This document shows positions 33,301 through 48,300 of a stretch of 64,000 nucleotides of DNA, one piece after another. The position numbers were made by a program, and so were the translations under genes. The notes below the pieces were generated by a model. That model worked only from the letters and a program-made list of their open reading frames with translations. It made no database searches and was not told the origin of the DNA. Location: contig RPFO01000072.1 of NCBI GenBank assembly GCA_009746045.1, positions 1,833,269 through 1,897,268 on the forward strand, written 5' to 3'. This DNA comes from Mesostigma viride (lineage: Eukaryota > Streptophyta > Mesostigmatophyceae > Mesostigmatales > Mesostigmataceae). Positions within the stretch are counted from its first letter, which is position 1. Each line of letters starts with the position of its first letter.

Positions 33301-36300
33301 TCAGATCACCTTGAAAAGGCCTGGTAGTGAAAAGGTTCAGGAAATGGAGGCCCCTTACCACGTGCAACTCGGGTCAATGGATTTGATCGTTCCTCACCCG
33401 TTGCCACAAGAGAAGGGGGGAGGGGGCAAGGGCGGGGAGCATGATCTCACAGGCCGGTGTGCAAGTAAGTAGTGTTTGGAAAACTATCCGGCACAATCAG
33501 GTCATGCGCGTGCTATCTCTCGGAGTCCTGGCCCTGAGTACGGTAGTGAAAGTGAGATCGGTAGTCCGTGATCCAGATTCCAGTAGCCACCAGTCCTGCC
33601 TGGCAGAGCCATCCACCTCCTGGGCAGCAGGCATCCCATGGGGTGCACAGCTCGTCAACAACGCAATTTCCCACTGGCAGGGTGCCCAGTGCTGGGAACG
33701 TAACAGCGCCACGTGGAGTTGGCAGCAAGCCTGACACCATCGGTGGTGTAAAAGCCCTTTGCCCACCCTACAGCATCATTGCGCTGCACATATACCAAAA
33801 CTGTGTGCAGAAGCACATCCGCTGGCAGACATCAGGGTCAAGGAAATGCTCACCTGGTCCTTCGCCTCCTTGTTTGCATCGCTCGCAACCAGGTGCTTCA
33901 CGACCTCCAGGTGGCCCTTCTGTGCCGCAATATGCAGCGGTGTCCAGTCATCCTGCAAGCAGCAGCCGCACATGTCCCCGTGAGGACCAGATGGAGCGTG
34001 AGAACCCACTGAGGGAGGGGATGTGTCTGCAGTGAATGAGACAGACCTACGCGTCATGCGCACACCCATGGACCTCATGGCCCCCGATCATGGCCGCAGC
34101 CGAACTCATGAGCCTGCCAGTGGCCCCACAGTTGTGCCTGCATTTCCACCACTTTGCTGGCTAACTCATGTACCGCCAGATACAACATGCAACTTGCCTC
34201 CACCCGAACTAACATCGCTGCAGAAAACAGGGGCATCAGTACAAGCACACAAGACGGGGCTTTACTGATGTGGCTAGGGTCCGATGAGCCGTGTGATCCT
34301 TGTGAGAGAGTCATGCGATTAGGAATATCAGCAAACATGCCAGGCACTCAGTTGCTGCTGCCAGCATGGCACGGACAGGCTGAACGCAAGGCACATGCCT
34401 CCCAGCAAACAAATGGCCCCCTCAGGACAGCCAGGCGGTCACGATGGGGAAGGCCCGAAAGCGCGGGCCACGCACCTGCTCAGATCACCATTAGAAGGCC
34501 TAGTAGTGAAAAGGTTCAGGAAATAAAGGCACCTTACCGCGTGCAACTCGGGTCAATGGATTTGATCGTCCCTTACCCGTTGCCACAAGAGAATGGGGAA
34601 GGGGGGAAGGGCGGGGAGCATGATCTCACAGACCGGTGTGCGATGAAGTAGTGCGTGAAAAACTATCCGGCACAACCAGGTCATACGCGTGCTATCTCTC
34701 GGATTCCTGGCCCTGAGTACGGTAGTGAAAGTGAGATCGGTAGTCCGTGATCCAGATTCCAGTAGCCAGCTTCATGCCTGGCAGAGCCATCCACCTCCTG
34801 GGCAGCAGGCATCCCATGGGGTGCACAGCTCGTCAACAACACAATTTCCCACTGGCAGGGTACCCGATGCTGGGAACGTAACAGCGCCACGTGGAGTTGG
34901 CAGCAAGCCTGAAACCATCCATGGTATAAAAGCCCTTTTCCCACCCTACAGCATCAATGCGCTACACATATACCAAAACTGTGTGCAGAAGCACATCCGC
35001 TGGCAGACATCAGGGTCAAGGAAATGCTCACCTGGTCCTTCGCCTCCTTGTTTGCATCGCTCGCAACCAGGTGCTTCACGACCTCCAGGTGGCCCTTCTG
35101 TGCCGCAATATGCAGCGGTGTCCAGTCATCCTGCAAGCAGCAGCCGCACATGTCCCCGTGAGGACCAGATGGAGCGTGAGAACCCACTGAGCGAGGGGAT
35201 GTGTCTGCAGTGAATGAGACAGACCTACGCGTCATGCGCACACCCATGGACCTCATGGCCCCCGATCATGGCCGCAGCCGAACTCATGAGCCTGCCAGTG
35301 GCCCCACAGTTGTGCCTGCATTTCCACCACTTTGCTGGCTAACTCATGTACCGCCAGATACAACATGCAACTTGCCTCCACCCGAACTAACATCGCTGCA
35401 GAAAACAGGGGCATCAGTACAAGCACGGAAGACGGGGCTTTACTGATGTGGCTAGGGTCCGATGAGCCGTGTGATCCTTGTGAGAGAGTCATGCGATTAG
35501 GAATATCAGCAAACATGCCAGGCACTCAGTTGCTGCTGCCAGCATGGCACGGACAGGCTGAACGCAAGGCACATGCCTCCCAGCAAACAAATGGCCCCCT
35601 CAGGACAGCCAGGCGGTCACGATGGGGAAGGCCCGAAAGCGCGGGCCACGCACCTGCTCAGATCACCATTAGAAGGCCTAGTAGTGAAAAGGTTCAGGAA
35701 ATAAAGGCACCTTACCGCGTGCAACTCGGGTCAATGGATTTGATCGTCCCTTACCCGTTGCCACAAGAGAATGGGGAAGGGGGGAAGGGCGGGGAGCATG
35801 ATCTCACAGACCGGTGTGCGATGAAGTAGTGCGTGAAAAACTATCCGGCACAACCAGGTCATACGCGTGCTATCTCTCGGATTCCTGGCCCTGAGTACGG
35901 TAGTGAAAGTGAGATCGGTAGTCCGTGATCCAGATTCCAGTAGCCAGCTTCATGCCTGGCAGAGCCATCCACCTCCTGGGCAGCAGGCATCCCATGGGGT
36001 GCACAGCTCGTCAACAACACAATTTCCCACTGGCAGGGTACCCGATGCTGGGAACGTAACAGCGCCCAGTGGAGTTGGCAGCAAGCCTGAAACCATCCAT
36101 GGTATAAAAGCCCTTTTCCCACCCTACAGCATCAATGCGCTACACATATACCAAAACTGTGTGCCGAAGCCCATCCAGTGCCGGCCATCAGGGTCAAGGA
36201 ATTGCTGACCTTGGTCTTCGCCTCCTTGTTCGCACCGCTCGCAACCAGGTGCTTCACGACCTCCAGGTGGCCATTCTGTGCTGCAATGTACAGCGGTGTC

Positions 36301-39300
36301 CAATCATCCTGCACACAGCGGCCACACATGTCCCAGTGAGGACCAGATGGAACGTGAGAACCCACTGAGCGAGGGGATGTGTCTGCAGTGAATAAAACAG
36401 ACCTACGCGTCATGCGCACACCCATGCACCTCATGGCCCCTGATCATGGCCACAGCCAAACTCATGAGCCTGCCAGCGGCCCCACAGTTGTGCCTGCCTA
36501 GTTTCCACCACTTTGTTGGCCAAGGTAAGTACCGCCAAGTACAACGTGCAACTTGCCTCCACCCGAACTAACATCGCTGCAGAAAACAAGGGCATCAGTA
36601 CAACCACGGAGGACAGGGCTTTACTGATGTGGCTGGGGATGAGCCGTGTCATCCTTGTGAGAAAGGCATGCCATTAGGAACATCGGCAAACATTCCAGGC
36701 AGTTGCTGCTGCCAGCATGGCACGGACAGGCTGAACGCACGGCATATGCCTCCCAGCAAACAAATGGCCCCTAGGACAGCCAGGCGGTCAGGATGGGGAA
36801 GGCCCGAAAGCGCGGGCCAGACACCTGCTCAGATCATCTTAAGAAGGCCTGGTAGTGAAAAGGTTCAGGAAATGGAGGCACTTCACCGCGTGCAACTCGG
36901 GTCATGGGTTTCACCCGTTCCTCACCCGTTGCCACAAGAGAAGGGGGGAGGGGGGAAGGGCGAGGAGCATGATCTCACCGGCCGGTGTGCAAATAAGTAG
37001 TGTTTGGAAAACTATCCGGCACAACCATGTCATACGCATGTTATCTCTCGGAGTCCTGGCCCTGAGTACGGTAGTGAAAGTGAGATCGGTAGTCCGTGAT
37101 CCAGATTCCAGTAGCCACGATTCCTGCCTGGCAGAGCCACCTGCCTCATGGGCAGCAGGCATCCCATGGGGTGCACAGCTCGTCAACATCCCAATTTCCC
37201 ACTGGCAGGGTGCCCAGTGTTGGGAGCGTAACAGTGCCCAGTGCAGTTGGCAGCAAGGCTGACACCATCGGTGGTACAAAAGCCCTTTGCCCACCCTACA
37301 GCATTATTGCGCTGCACATATACCAAAACTGTGTGACCAAGCGCATCCGCTGGCAGGCATCAGGGTCAAGGAAAAGCTGACCTTTTCCTTCGCCTCCTTG
37401 TTTGCACCGCTCGCAACCAGGTGCTTCACGACCTCCAGGTGGCCATTCTGTGCTGCAATGTACAGCGGTGTCCAGTCATCCTGCATGCAGCAGCCACACA
37501 TGTCTCCGTGAGGACCAGATGGAACGTGAGAACCCACTGAGCGAGGGGATGTGTATGCAGTGAATAAAACAGACCTACACGCCTCATGCGCACACCCATG
37601 CACCTCATGGCCCCTGATCATGGCCACAGCCAAACTCATGAGCCTGCCAGTGGCCCCACAGTTGTGCCTGCCTAGTTTCCACCACTTTGTTGGCCAAGTT
37701 AAGTACCGCCAAGTAAAACGTCTAACTAGCCTCCACCCTAACTAACAAACATGCAGAAAACAAGGGCATCAGTACAACCACGGAGGACGTGGCTTTACTG
37801 ATGTGGCTGGGGATAAGCCGTGTGATCCTTGTGAGAGAGTCATGCCATTCGGACTATCAGCAAACATGCCAGGCACTCAGTTGCTGCTGCAAGCGCGGCA
37901 CGGACAGGCTGAACGCACTGCACATGCCTCCCAGCAAACAAATGCCCCCCTCAGGACAGCCAGGCGGTCACGATGGGGAAGGCCCGAAAGCGCGGGCCAG
38001 ACACCTGCTCAGATCACCTTGAAAAGGCCTGGTAGTGAAAAGGTTCAGTAAATTGAGGCACCTCACCGCGTGCAACTCGGGTCAATGGAACTGGCTGTTC
38101 CTGACCCGTTGCCACAAGAGAAGGGGGGAGGGGGGAAGGGCGGGAAACATGATCTCACAGGCCAGTGTGCAATTAAGTAGTATTTGAAAAACTATCCGGC
38201 ACAACCATGTCATACGCGTGCTATCTCTCGAACTCCTCGCCCTCAGTACGGTAGTGAAAGTGAGATCGGTGGTCCGTGATCCAGATTCCAGTAGCCACGA
38301 GTCCTGCCTGGCAGACTATCCACCTCACGGGCAGCAGGCATCCCATGGAGTGCACAGCTCGTCAACATTGCAATTTCCCACCGGCAGGGTGCCCAGTGTT
38401 GGGAGCGTAACAGCGCCCAGTGCAGTTGGCAGCAAGGCTGACACCATCGGTGGTACAAAAGCCCTTTGCCCACCATACAGCATCATTGCGCTGCACATAT
38501 ACCAAAACTGTGTGCCGAAGCGCATCCGGTGCCGGCCATCAGGGTCAAGGAAATGCTGACCTTGGTCTTCGCCTCCTTGTTCGCACCGCTTGCAACCAGG
38601 TGCTTCACGACCTCCAGGTGGCCATTCTGTGCCGCAATATGCAGCGGTGTCCAGTCATCCTGCACACAGCAGCCAAACATGTTCCCGTGAGGACCAGATG
38701 GAACGTGAGAACCCACTGAGCGAGGGGATGTGGCTGCAGTGAATAAAACAGACCTACGCGCCATGCTCACACCCATGCACCTCATGGCCCCTGATCATGG
38801 CCACAGCCAAACTCATGAGCCTGCCAGCGGCCCCACAGTTGTGCCTGCCTAGTTTCCACCACTTTGTTGGCCAAGTTAAGTACCGCCAAGTACAACGTGC
38901 AACTTGCCTCCACCCGAACTAACAACGCTGCAGAAAACAAGGGCATGGGTACAACCACGGAGGACAGGGCTTTACTGATGTGGCTGGGGATGAGCCGTGT
39001 GATCCTTGTGAGAAAGTCATGCCATTAGGAACATCAGCAAACATGCCAGGCAGTTGCTGCTGCCAGCATGGCACGGACAGGCTGAGCGCACGGCATATGC
39101 CTCCCAGCAAACAGATGGCCCCTAGGACAGCCAGGCGGTCAGGATGGGGAAGGCCCGAAAGCGCGGGCCAGACACCTGCTCAGATCATCTTAAGATGGCC
39201 TGGTAGTGAAAAGGTTCAGGAAATGGAGGCACTTCACCGCGTGCAACTCGGGTCATGGGTTTCACCCGTTCCTCACCCGTTGCCACAAGAGAAGGGGGGA

Positions 39301-42300
39301 GGGGGGAAGGGCGAGGAGCATGATCTCACAGGCCGGTGTGCAAATAAGTAGTGTTTGGAAAACTATCCGGCACAACCATGTCATACGCATGTTATCTCTC
39401 GGAGTCCTGGCCCTGAGTACGGTAGTGAAAGTGAGATCGGTAGTCCGTGATCCAGATTCCAGTAGCCACGATTCCTGCCTGGCAGAGCCACCTGCCTCAT
39501 GGGCAACAGGCATCCCATGGAGTGCACAGCTCGTCAACATCGCAATTTCCCACTGGCAGGGTGCCCAGTGTTGGGAGCGTAACAGTGCCCAGTGCAGTTG
39601 GCAGCAAGGCTGACACCATCGGTGGTATAAAAGCCCTTTGCCCACCCTGTAGCATCATTGCGCTGCACATATACCAAAACTGTGTGCGGAAGCGCATCCG
39701 GTGCCGGCCATCAGGGTCAAGGAAATGCTGACCTTGGTCTTCGCCTCCTTGTTTGCACCGCTTGCAACTAGGTGCTTCAGGACCTCCAGGTGGCCATTCT
39801 CTGTCGCAGTATGCAGCGGTGTCCAGTCATCCTGCACACAGCAGCCAAACATGTTCCCGTGAGGACCAGATGGAACGTGAGAACCCACTGAGCGAGGGGA
39901 TGTGTCTGTAGTGAATAAAACAGACCTACGCGTCATGCGCACACCCATGCACCTCATGGCCCCTGATCATGGCCACAGCCAAACTCATGAGCCTGCCAGC
40001 GGCCCCACAGTTGTGCCTGCCTAGTTTCCACCACTTTGTTGGCCAAGGTAAGTACCGCCAAGTACAACGTGCAACTTGCCTCCACCCGAACTAACAACGC
40101 TGCAGAAAACAAGGGCATGGGTACAACCACGGAGGACAGGGCTTTACTGATGTGGCTGGGGATGAGCCGTGTGATCCTTGTGAGAAAGTCATGCCATTAG
40201 GAACATCAGCAAACATGCCAGGCAGTTGCTGCTGCCAGCATGGCACGGACAGGCTGAGCGCACGGCATATGCCTCCCAGCAAACAGATGGCCCCTAGGAC
40301 AGCCAGGCGGTCAGGATGGGGAAGGCCCGAAAGCGCGGGCCAGACACCTGCTCAGATCATCTTAAGATGGCCTGGTAGTGAAAAGGTTCAGGAAATGGAG
40401 GCACTTCACCGCGTGCAACTCGGGTCATGGGTTTCACCCGTTCCTCACCCGTTGCCACAAGAGAAGGGGGGAGGGGGGAAGGGCGAGGAGCATGATCTCA
40501 CAGGCCGGTGTGCAAATAAGTAGTGTTTGGAAAACTATCCGGCACAACCATGTCATACGCATGTTATCTCTCGGAGTCCTGGCCCTGAGTACGGTAGTGA
40601 AAGTGAGATCGGTAGTCCGTGATCCAGATTCCAGTAGCCACGATTCCTGCCTGGCAGAGCCACCTGCCTCATGGGCAACAGGCATCCCATGGAGTGCACA
40701 GCTCGTCAACATCGCAATTTCCCACTGGCAGGGTGCCCAGTGTTGGGAGCGTAACAGTGCCCAGTGCAGTTGGCAGCAAGGCTGACACCATCGGTGGTAC
40801 AAAAGCCCTTTGCCCACCCTACAGCATCATTGCGCTGCACATACACCAAAACTGTGTGCCGAAGCGCATCCGGTGCCGGCCATGAGGGTCAAGGAAATGC
40901 TGACCTTGGTCTTCGCCTCCTTGTTTGCACCGCTCGCAACCAGGTGCTTCACGACCTCCAGGTGGCCATTCTCTGTCGCAGTATGCAGCGGTGTCCAGTC
41001 ATCCTGCACACAGCAGCCAAACATGTTCCCGTGAGGACCAGATGGAACGTGAGAACCCACTAAGCGAGGGGATGTGTGTGCAGTGAATAAAACAGACCTA
41101 CGCGTCATGCGCACACCCATGCACCTCATGGCCCCTGATCATGGCCACAGCCAAACTCATGAGCCTGCCAGCGGCCCCACAGTTGTGCCTGCCTAGTTTC
41201 CACCACTTTGTTGGCCAAGTTAAGTACCGCCAAGTACAACGTGCAACTTGCCTCCACCCGAACTAACATCGCTGCAGAAAACAAGGGCATCAGTACAACC
41301 ACGGAGGACAGGGCTTTACTGATGTGGCTGGGGATGAGCCGTGTGATCCTTGTGAGAAAGTCATGCCATAAGGAACATCAGCAAACATTCCAGGCACTCA
41401 GTTGCTGCTGCCAGCATGGCACGGACAGGCTGAAGGCACGGCATATGCCTCCCAGCAAACAGATGGCCCCCTCAGGACAGCCAGGCGGTCAGGATGGGGA
41501 AGGCCCGAAAGCGCGGGCCAGACACCTGCTCAGATCATCTTAAGATGGCCTGGTAGTGAAAAGGTTCAGGAAATGGAGGCACTTCACCGCGTACAACCTG
41601 GGTCATGGGTTTCACCCGTTCCTCACCCGTTGCCACAAGAGAAGGGGGGAGGGGGGAAGGGCGAGGAGCATGATCTCACAGGCCGGTGTGCAAATAAGTA
41701 GTGTTTGGAAAACTATCCGGCACAACCATGTCATACGGCACAACCATGTTATCTCTCGGAGTCCTGGCCCTGAGTACGGTAGTGAAAGTGAGATCGGTAG
41801 TCCATGATCTAGATTCCAGTAGCCACGATTCCTGCCTGGCAGAGCCACCTGCCACATGGGCAGCAGGCATCCCATGGAGTGCACAGCTCGTCAACATCGC
41901 AATTTCCCACTGGCAGGGTGCCCAGTGTTGGGAACGTAACAGTGCCCAGTGCAGTTGGCAGCAAGGCTGACACCATCGGTGGTATAAAAGCCCTTTGCCC
42001 ACCCTACAGCATCATTGCGCTGCACATACACCAAAACTGTGTGCCGAAGCGCATCCGGTGCCGGCCATGAGGGTCAAGGAAATGCTGACCTTGGTCTTCG
42101 CCTCCTTGTTTGCACCGCTCGCAACCAGGTGCTTCACGACCTCCAGGTGGCCATTCTCTGTCGCAGTATGCAGCGGTGTCCAGTCATCCTGCACACAGCA
42201 GCCAAACATGTTCCCGTGAGGACCAGATGGAACGTGAGAACCCACTAAGCGAGGGGATGTGTGTGCAGTGAATAAAACAGACCTACGCGTCATGCGCACA

Positions 42301-45300
42301 CCCATGCACCTCATGGCCCCTGATCATGGCCACAGCCAAACTCATGAGCCTGCCAGCGGCCCCACAGTTGTGCCTGCCTAGTTTCCACCACTTTGTTGGC
42401 CAAGTTAAGTACCGCCAAGTACAACGTGCAACTTGCCTCCACCCGAACTAACATCGCTGCAGAAAACAAGGGCATCAGTACAACCACGGAGGACAGGGCT
42501 TTACTGATGTGGCTGGGGATGAGCCGTGTGATCCTTGTGAGAAAGTCACGCCATAAGGAACATCAGCAAACATTCCAGGCACTCAGTTGCTGCTGCCAGC
42601 ATGGCACGGACAGGCTGAAGGCACGGCATATGCCTCCCAGCAAACAGATGGCCCCCTCAGGACAGCCAGGCGGTCAGGATGGGGAAGGCCCGAAAGCGCG
42701 GGCCAGACACCTGCTCAGATCATCTTAAGATGGCCTGGTAGTGAAAAGGTTCAGGAAATGGAGGCACTTCACCGCGTACAACCTGGGTCATGGGTTTCAC
42801 CCGTTCCTCACCCGTTGCCACAAGAGAAGGGGGAGGGGGAAGGGCGAGGAGCATGATCTCACAGGCCGGTGTGCAAATAAGTAGTGTTTGGAAAACTATC
42901 CGGCACAACCATGTCATACGGCACAACCATGTTATCTCTCGGAGTCCTGGCCCTGAGTACGGTAGTGAAAGTGAGATCGGTAGTCCATGATCTAGATTCC
43001 AGTAGCCACGATTCCTGCCTGGCAGAGCCACCTGCCTCATGGGCAGCAGGCATCCCATGGAGTGCACAGCTCGTCAACATCGCAATTTCCCACTGGCAGG
43101 GTGCCCAGTGTTGGGAACGTAACAGTGCCCAGTGCAGTTGGCAGCAAGGCTGACACCATCGGTGGTGTAAAAGCCCTTTGCCCACCCTACAGCATTATTG
43201 CGCTGCACATATACCAAAACTGTGTGACCAAGCGCATCCGCTGGCAGGCATCAGGGTCAAGGAAAAGCTGACCTTTTCCTTCGCCTCCTTGTTTGCACCG
43301 CTCGCAACCAGGTGCTTCACGACCTCCAGGTGGCCGCTATATGCTGCAACGTACAGCGGTGTCCAGTCATCCTGCATGCAGCAGCCAAGCATGTCCCCGT
43401 GAGGACCAGATGGAATGTGAGAACCCACTGACCGAGGGGATGTGGCTGCAGTGAATGAGACAGACCTACGCGTCATGCGCACACCCATGCACCTCACGGC
43501 CCCTGAGCACGGCCACAGCCAATCTCATGAGCCTGCCAGCGGCCCCACAGTTGTGCCTGCCTAGTTTCCACCACTTCGTTGGCCAAGGTCAGTGCCGCCA
43601 AGTACAACGTGCAACTTGCCTCCACCCGAACTAACAACGCTGCACAAAACAAGGGCATCAGTACAACCACGGAGGACGGGGCTTTGCTGATGTGGCTGGG
43701 GATGAGCCGTGTGATCCTTGTGAGAGAGCCATGCCATTAACAACATCAGCAAACATTCCAGGCACTCAGTTGCTGCTGCAAGCGCGGCAAAAAGAAGGGC
43801 CGAAAGCGCGGGCCAGACACCTGTTCAGATCACCTTTAGAAGGCCTGGTAGTGAAAAGGTTCAGGAAATGGAGGCACCTCACCGTGTGCAACTCGGGCAA
43901 TGGATTTGGCCGTTCCTCACCCGTTGCCACAAGAGAAGAGGGGAGGGGGGAAGGGCGGGGAGCATGATCTCACAGGCCGGTGTGCAATTAAGTAGTACTT
44001 GAAAAACTATACGGCACAACCAGGTCATAGGCGTGGTATCTCTCCGATTCCTCGCTCTGAGTACGGTAGTGAAAGTGAGATTGGTTGTAAGATCCAGATT
44101 CCATTAGCCACGACTCCTGCCCGGTAGAGCCACCCAACTCATGGGCAGCAGGCATCCCATGGGGTGCACAGCTCGTCAACATCGCAATTTCCCACTGGCA
44201 GGGCGCTCAGTGCTGAGAATGTAACAGTGCCCAGTGCAATTGGTAGCAAGCCTGACAACATAAGTGGTAAAGCCCTTTGCCCACCCTACAGCATCATTGC
44301 GCTGCACATATACCAAAACTGTGTGCTGAAGCGCATCCGCTGGCGGCCATCAGGGTCAAGGAAAAGCTTACCCAGCCCTTTGCCTCCTTGTTCGCACCGC
44401 TCGCAACCAGGTGCTTCACGACCTCCAGGTGGCCATCCCATGCCGCAATATACAGCGGTGTGCAATCATCCTGCAAGCAGCAGCCACACAAGTCCCCGTG
44501 GGGACCAGATGGAACGTGAGAACCCACTGAGCGAGGGGATGTGTCTGCAGTGAATGAAACAGACCTACGCGTCATGCGCACACCCATGGACCTCATGGCC
44601 CCTGATCATGGCCACAGCCAATCCCATGAGCCTGCCAGCGGCCCCACAGTTGTGCCTGCCTAGTTTCCACCACTTCGTTGGCCAAGGTCAGTGCCGCCAA
44701 GTACAACGTCCAACTAGCCTCCACCCTCACAAACATCGCTGCAGGAAACAAGGGCATGGGTACAACCACGGAGAGCAGGGCTTTACTGTTCTTGCTAGGG
44801 ATAAGCCGTGTGATCCTTGTGAGAGAGTCATGCCATTAGGAACATCAGCAAATATTCCACGCTGCTGCTGCTGCCAGCATGGAACGGACAGGCTGAACGC
44901 ACTGCATACGCCTCCCAGCAAAAAAACGACCCCGTCAGGACAGCAAGCAAGGCGGTCAGGATGGGGAGGGCCCGAAAACGTGGGCCAGACACCTGTTCAG
45001 ATCACCTTTAGAAGGCGTGGTAGTGAAAAAGTTCAGGAAATGGAGGCACCTCACCGCGTGCAACTCGGGTCAATGGAACTGGCCGTTCCTCACCCGTTGC
45101 CACAAGAGAAGGGGGGGAGGGGAGAAGGGCGGGGAACACGATCTCACAGGCCAGTGTGCAATTACGTAGTATTTGAAAAACTATCCAGCACAACCAGGTC
45201 ATACACATGTTATCTCTCGGATTCTTTGCCCCGAGTACGGTAGTGAGAGTGCGATCGGTCGTCCGTGATCCAGATTCCAGTAGCCACGATTCCTGCCTGC

Positions 45301-48300
45301 CAGAGCAATCCACCTCATGGGCAGCAGGCATCTTATGGGGTTCACTGCTCGTCAACATCACAATATCCCACTTGCAGGGTGCCCAGTACTGGGAATGTAA
45401 CAGCGCCCCGTGAAGTTGGTAGCCTGACACCATCGGTGGTGGAGCCCTTTGCCCACTCTACAACATGATTGCATTGCTCATATAGACCAAATCTGGCAGT
45501 GTGTGGAAGCACATCCGCTGGCGGCCATCAGGGTAAGGGGATAGCTGACCTTGGTCTTCGCCTCCTTGTTCACACCGCTCGCGACCAGGTGCTTCACGAC
45601 CTCCAGGTGGCCATTCAGTGCCGCAGTATGCAGGGGGGTCCAATCATCCTGCACACAGCAGCCACACATGTCCCTGTGGGGACCAGATGGAACGTGAGAA
45701 CCCACTAAGCGAGGGGATGTGACCGAAGTAAATGAAACAGACCTACACGCATCATGCGCACACCCATGGAGATCACGCCCCCTGATCATGGCCACAGCCA
45801 GTCTCATGAGCCGGCCAGCGGCCCCACACTTGTGCCTGCCTAGTTTCCACCACTTTGTTGGCCAAAGTTAAGTACCGCCAAGTACAACGTCCAACTAGCC
45901 TCCACCCGAACAAACATCGCTGCAGAAAACAAGGGCATCGGTACAACCACGGAGGACGGGGCTTTACTGATGTGGCCGGGGATAAGCCGTGTGATCCTTG
46001 TGAGAGAGTCACGCCATAAGGAACATCGGCAAACCTTTCAGGCAGTTGCTGCTGCCAGCATGGCACGGACAGGCTGAAGGCAAAGCATATGCCTCCCAGC
46101 AAGCAGATGGCCCCTTTAGGACAGCCAGGCGGTCAGGATGGGGAAGGCCCGAAAGCGCGGGCCAGACACCTGTCCAGATCACCTTGAGAAGGCCTGGTAG
46201 TGAAAAAGTTCAGGATATGGAGGCACCTCACCGCGTGCGACTCGGGTCAATGGATTTGGCCGTTCCTCACCCGTTGCCACAAGAGAAGGGGGGGAGGGGG
46301 GAAGGGCCGGGAACATGATCTCACAGGCTGGTGTGTGATTAAGTTGTACTTGAAAAACTATCCGGCATAGTACTTGAAAAACTATCCGGCACAACGATGT
46401 CATAGGCATATTATCTCTCGGATTCGTCGCCCTGAGTACGGTGATGAAAGTAAGATCGGAAGTCCGTGATCCAGATTTGAGTGGCCGCGATTCCTGCCCG
46501 GCAAAGCCATCCACCTCATAGGCAGCAGGCATCCCCGGGGGTGCACAGCTCGTCAACATCACAAAATCCCACTGGCAAAGTGCCCAGTGCTGGAAACGTG
46601 ACAGCACCCCGTGAAGTTGGTAGCAAGCCCGAAACCATCGGTGGCAAAGCCCTTTGCCCACCTAACAACATGATTGAATTGCTGATATCCAAAACTGTGC
46701 ATGGAAGCACATCCGCTGGCGGCCATCACGGTCAAGGAAAAGCTGACCTTGCTCTTCGCCTCCTTGTTCGCACCGCTCGCAATCAGGTGCTTCACGACCT
46801 CCAGGTGGCCCTTCTCTGATGCAATGTACAGCGGTGTGGCATCATTCTGCACGCAGCAGCCCCACATGTTCTCGTGAGGACCAGATGGAACACGAGAACC
46901 CACTAAGGGAGGAGATGTGTCTGCAGTGAATGAGACAGACCTACGCGTCATGCGCACACCCATGCACCTCATGGCCCCCTGATCATGGCCACCGCCAAAC
47001 TCATCAGCCTGCCAGCGGCCCCACAGTTGTGCCTGCCTAGTTTCCACCACTTTGTTGGCCAAGTTAAGTACCGCCAAGTACAACGTCCAGCTAGCGACCA
47101 CCCTAACAAACATCGCTGGAGAAAACAAGGGCATGGGTACAACCACGGAGGACGGGGCTTTACTGATGTGGCTGGGTATGAGCCGTGTGATCCTTGTGAG
47201 AGAGTCATGCCATTAACAACATCAGCAAACATTCCAGGCTGCTGCTGCGGCCAGCATGGCAGGGACAGGCTGAATGCACGGCATATGCCTCCCAGCAAAC
47301 AAATGGCCCCTAGGACAGCCAGGCGGTCAGGATGGGGGAGGCCTGAAAACGTGGGCCAGACACCTGTTCAGATCACCTTGAGAAGGCCTGGTAGTGAAAA
47401 AGTTCAGGAAATGGAGGCACCTCACCGCGTGCAACTCGGGTCAATGAACTCCGCCGTTCCTCGCCCATTGCCACAAGAGAAGGGGGGGAGGGGAGAAGGG
47501 CGGGGAACATGATCTCACAGGCCGGTGTGCAATTACGTAGTGTTTGAAAACCTATCCGGCACAACCAGGTCATACACATGTTATCTCTTGGAGTCCTTGC
47601 CCTGAGTGCGGTAGTGAAACTGAGATCGGTAGTCCGTGATCCAGATTCCAGCAGCCACGATTCCTGCCTGCCAGAGCAATCCACCTCATGGGCAGCAGGC
47701 ATCTTATGGGGTTCACTGCTCGTCAACATTGCAATTTCCCACTGGCAGGGTGCCCAGTACTGGGAATGTAACAGCGCCCAGTGGAGTTGGCAGCAAGCCT
47801 GACACCATCGGTGGTGTAAAAGCCCTTTGCCCACCCTACAGCATCATTGCGCTGCACACAGACCAAAACTGTGTGCAGAAGCACATCCGCTGGCGGCCAT
47901 CAGGGTCAAGGAAATGCTGACCTCGTCCTTCGCCTCCTTGTTTGCACCGCTCGCAACCAGGTGCTTCACGACCTCCAGGTGGCCATTCTCTGCCGCAATA
48001 TGCAGCGGTGTCCAGTCATCCTGCATGCGGCAGCCAAGCATGTCCCCGTGAGGACCAGATGGAATGTGAGAACCCACTGAGCGAGGGGATGCGGCTGCAG
48101 TGAATGAGACAGACCTACGCGTCATGCGCACACCCATGCACCTCATGGCCCCTGATAATGGCCACAACCAAACTCATGAGCCTGCCAGTGGCCCCGCAGA
48201 TGTGCCTGCCTTTCCACCACTTTGCTGGCTAACTCATGTACCGCCAAGTACAACGTGCAACTTGCCTCCACCCGAACTAACAACGATGCAGAAAACAAGT

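Noticed and set aside
32975-35829. Three near-identical plus-strand open frames of 165 codons inside array units (32,975, 34,154 and 35,332)
   Set aside because: They lie antisense in the introns, recur only because the units are copies, and are broken or shifted in most other units. They have no domain and composition gives no support.
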